Positions 6,436 to 6,576 of a DNA stretch of 6,576 bases are shown piece by piece. Under the pieces are notes generated by a model that made no database searches, had not been told where the DNA came from, and saw only the letters and a list, made by a program, of their open reading frames with translations. The stretch is taken from contig JANNRW010000416.1 of NCBI GenBank assembly GCA_031401815.1, positions 1-6,576 on the forward strand, in the 5' to 3' direction. The position numbers were made by a program, and so were the translations under genes. Numbering within the stretch: the stretch's first letter is position 1; every line of letters begins with the position of its first letter. The DNA comes from JANNRW01 sp031401815. Its GTDB lineage: Bacteria > Desulfobacterota > Desulfuromonadia > Geobacterales > DSM-12255.

Positions 6436-6576
6436 ATGGCAAAGGCAAAATTTGAAAGGAACAAGCCGCATTTAAACATAGGCACGATAGGCCATGTTGA
6501 CCACGGCAAGACAACCCTTACAGCAGCGATCACAAAAGTACTGGCCGGCAAGGGTCAGGCCATATTCAAGGCATTT
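6436..6576 (+). CDS. tuf: Elongation factor Tu (N-terminal 47 residues, cut by window edge)
   Basis: The ATG at 6436 follows GGAGG (6422-6426) at 9 bases. The protein begins MAKAKFERNKPHLNIGTIGH. The G1 (P-loop) motif GHVDHGKT is at residues 19-26, which binds the GTP phosphates, and TLTAAITKVLA follows as in EF-Tu generally. EF-Tu carries aminoacyl-tRNA to the ribosome. Only 47 of about 396 residues are present; the frame is open at the right edge. There is no terminator between the last tRNA and this gene, so it is probably co-transcribed with the four tRNAs, as E. coli tufB is. Many related bacteria have a second tuf copy; which one this is follows from the tRNA context (tufB-like). Confidence 0.97.
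   Translation, partial: MAKAKFERNKPHLNIGTIGHVDHGKTTLTAAITKVLAGKGQAIFKAF

Overview
This window looks like chromosomal DNA from a Gram-negative bacterium, most likely of the Geobacter group (Desulfuromonadota). The reasons are a DUF3187 outer-membrane protein, an EF-Tu N-terminus of the type I remember from Geobacter, a large VCBS/RTX secreted protein, and dispersed intergenic repeats of a style I associate with these genomes. The assignment is inference; no 16S rRNA or other strong marker is present.

Layout, all genes on the + strand. (1) 1-2486: the 3' end of a very large secreted or surface protein, open at the left edge. It has VCBS-type repeats with an exact 98-residue period, cadherin-like modules, an uncharacterised linker, six contiguous RTX calcium-binding nonapeptides and a C-terminal tail typical of type I secretion substrates. 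(2) 2487-2661: a strong terminator-like hairpin, followed by a foldback made of degenerate octanucleotide units. (3) 2662-3669: a DUF3187-family protein with a signal peptide, probably an outer-membrane beta-barrel. (4) 3670-3994: 325 bases without a gene, holding three dispersed-repeat pieces; the last one abuts the start of the next gene. (5) 3995-5749: a YgiQ-family (UPF0313) radical SAM protein. (6) 5750-5911: an intergenic region with a C-rich/G-rich hairpin and a good sigma70-type promoter. (7) 5912-6376: four tRNA genes, Thr(TGT), Tyr(GTA), Gly(TCC) and Thr(GGT), followed by (8) the start of tuf (EF-Tu), cut by the right edge at codon 47.

The tRNA-tuf block is a translation operon with the same order as E. 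coli thrU-tyrU-glyT-thrT-tufB, and shows no terminator between the tRNAs and tuf. The adhesin, the DUF3187 gene and ygiQ appear to be separate transcription units divided by hairpins and repeats, so their adjacency is weak evidence of shared function. I found no CRISPR array, transposase, integrase or convincing undescribed multi-gene system. The least explained structures are the octanucleotide foldback at 2568-2634, the repeat cluster at 3691-3989 and the uncharacterised linker in the adhesin.
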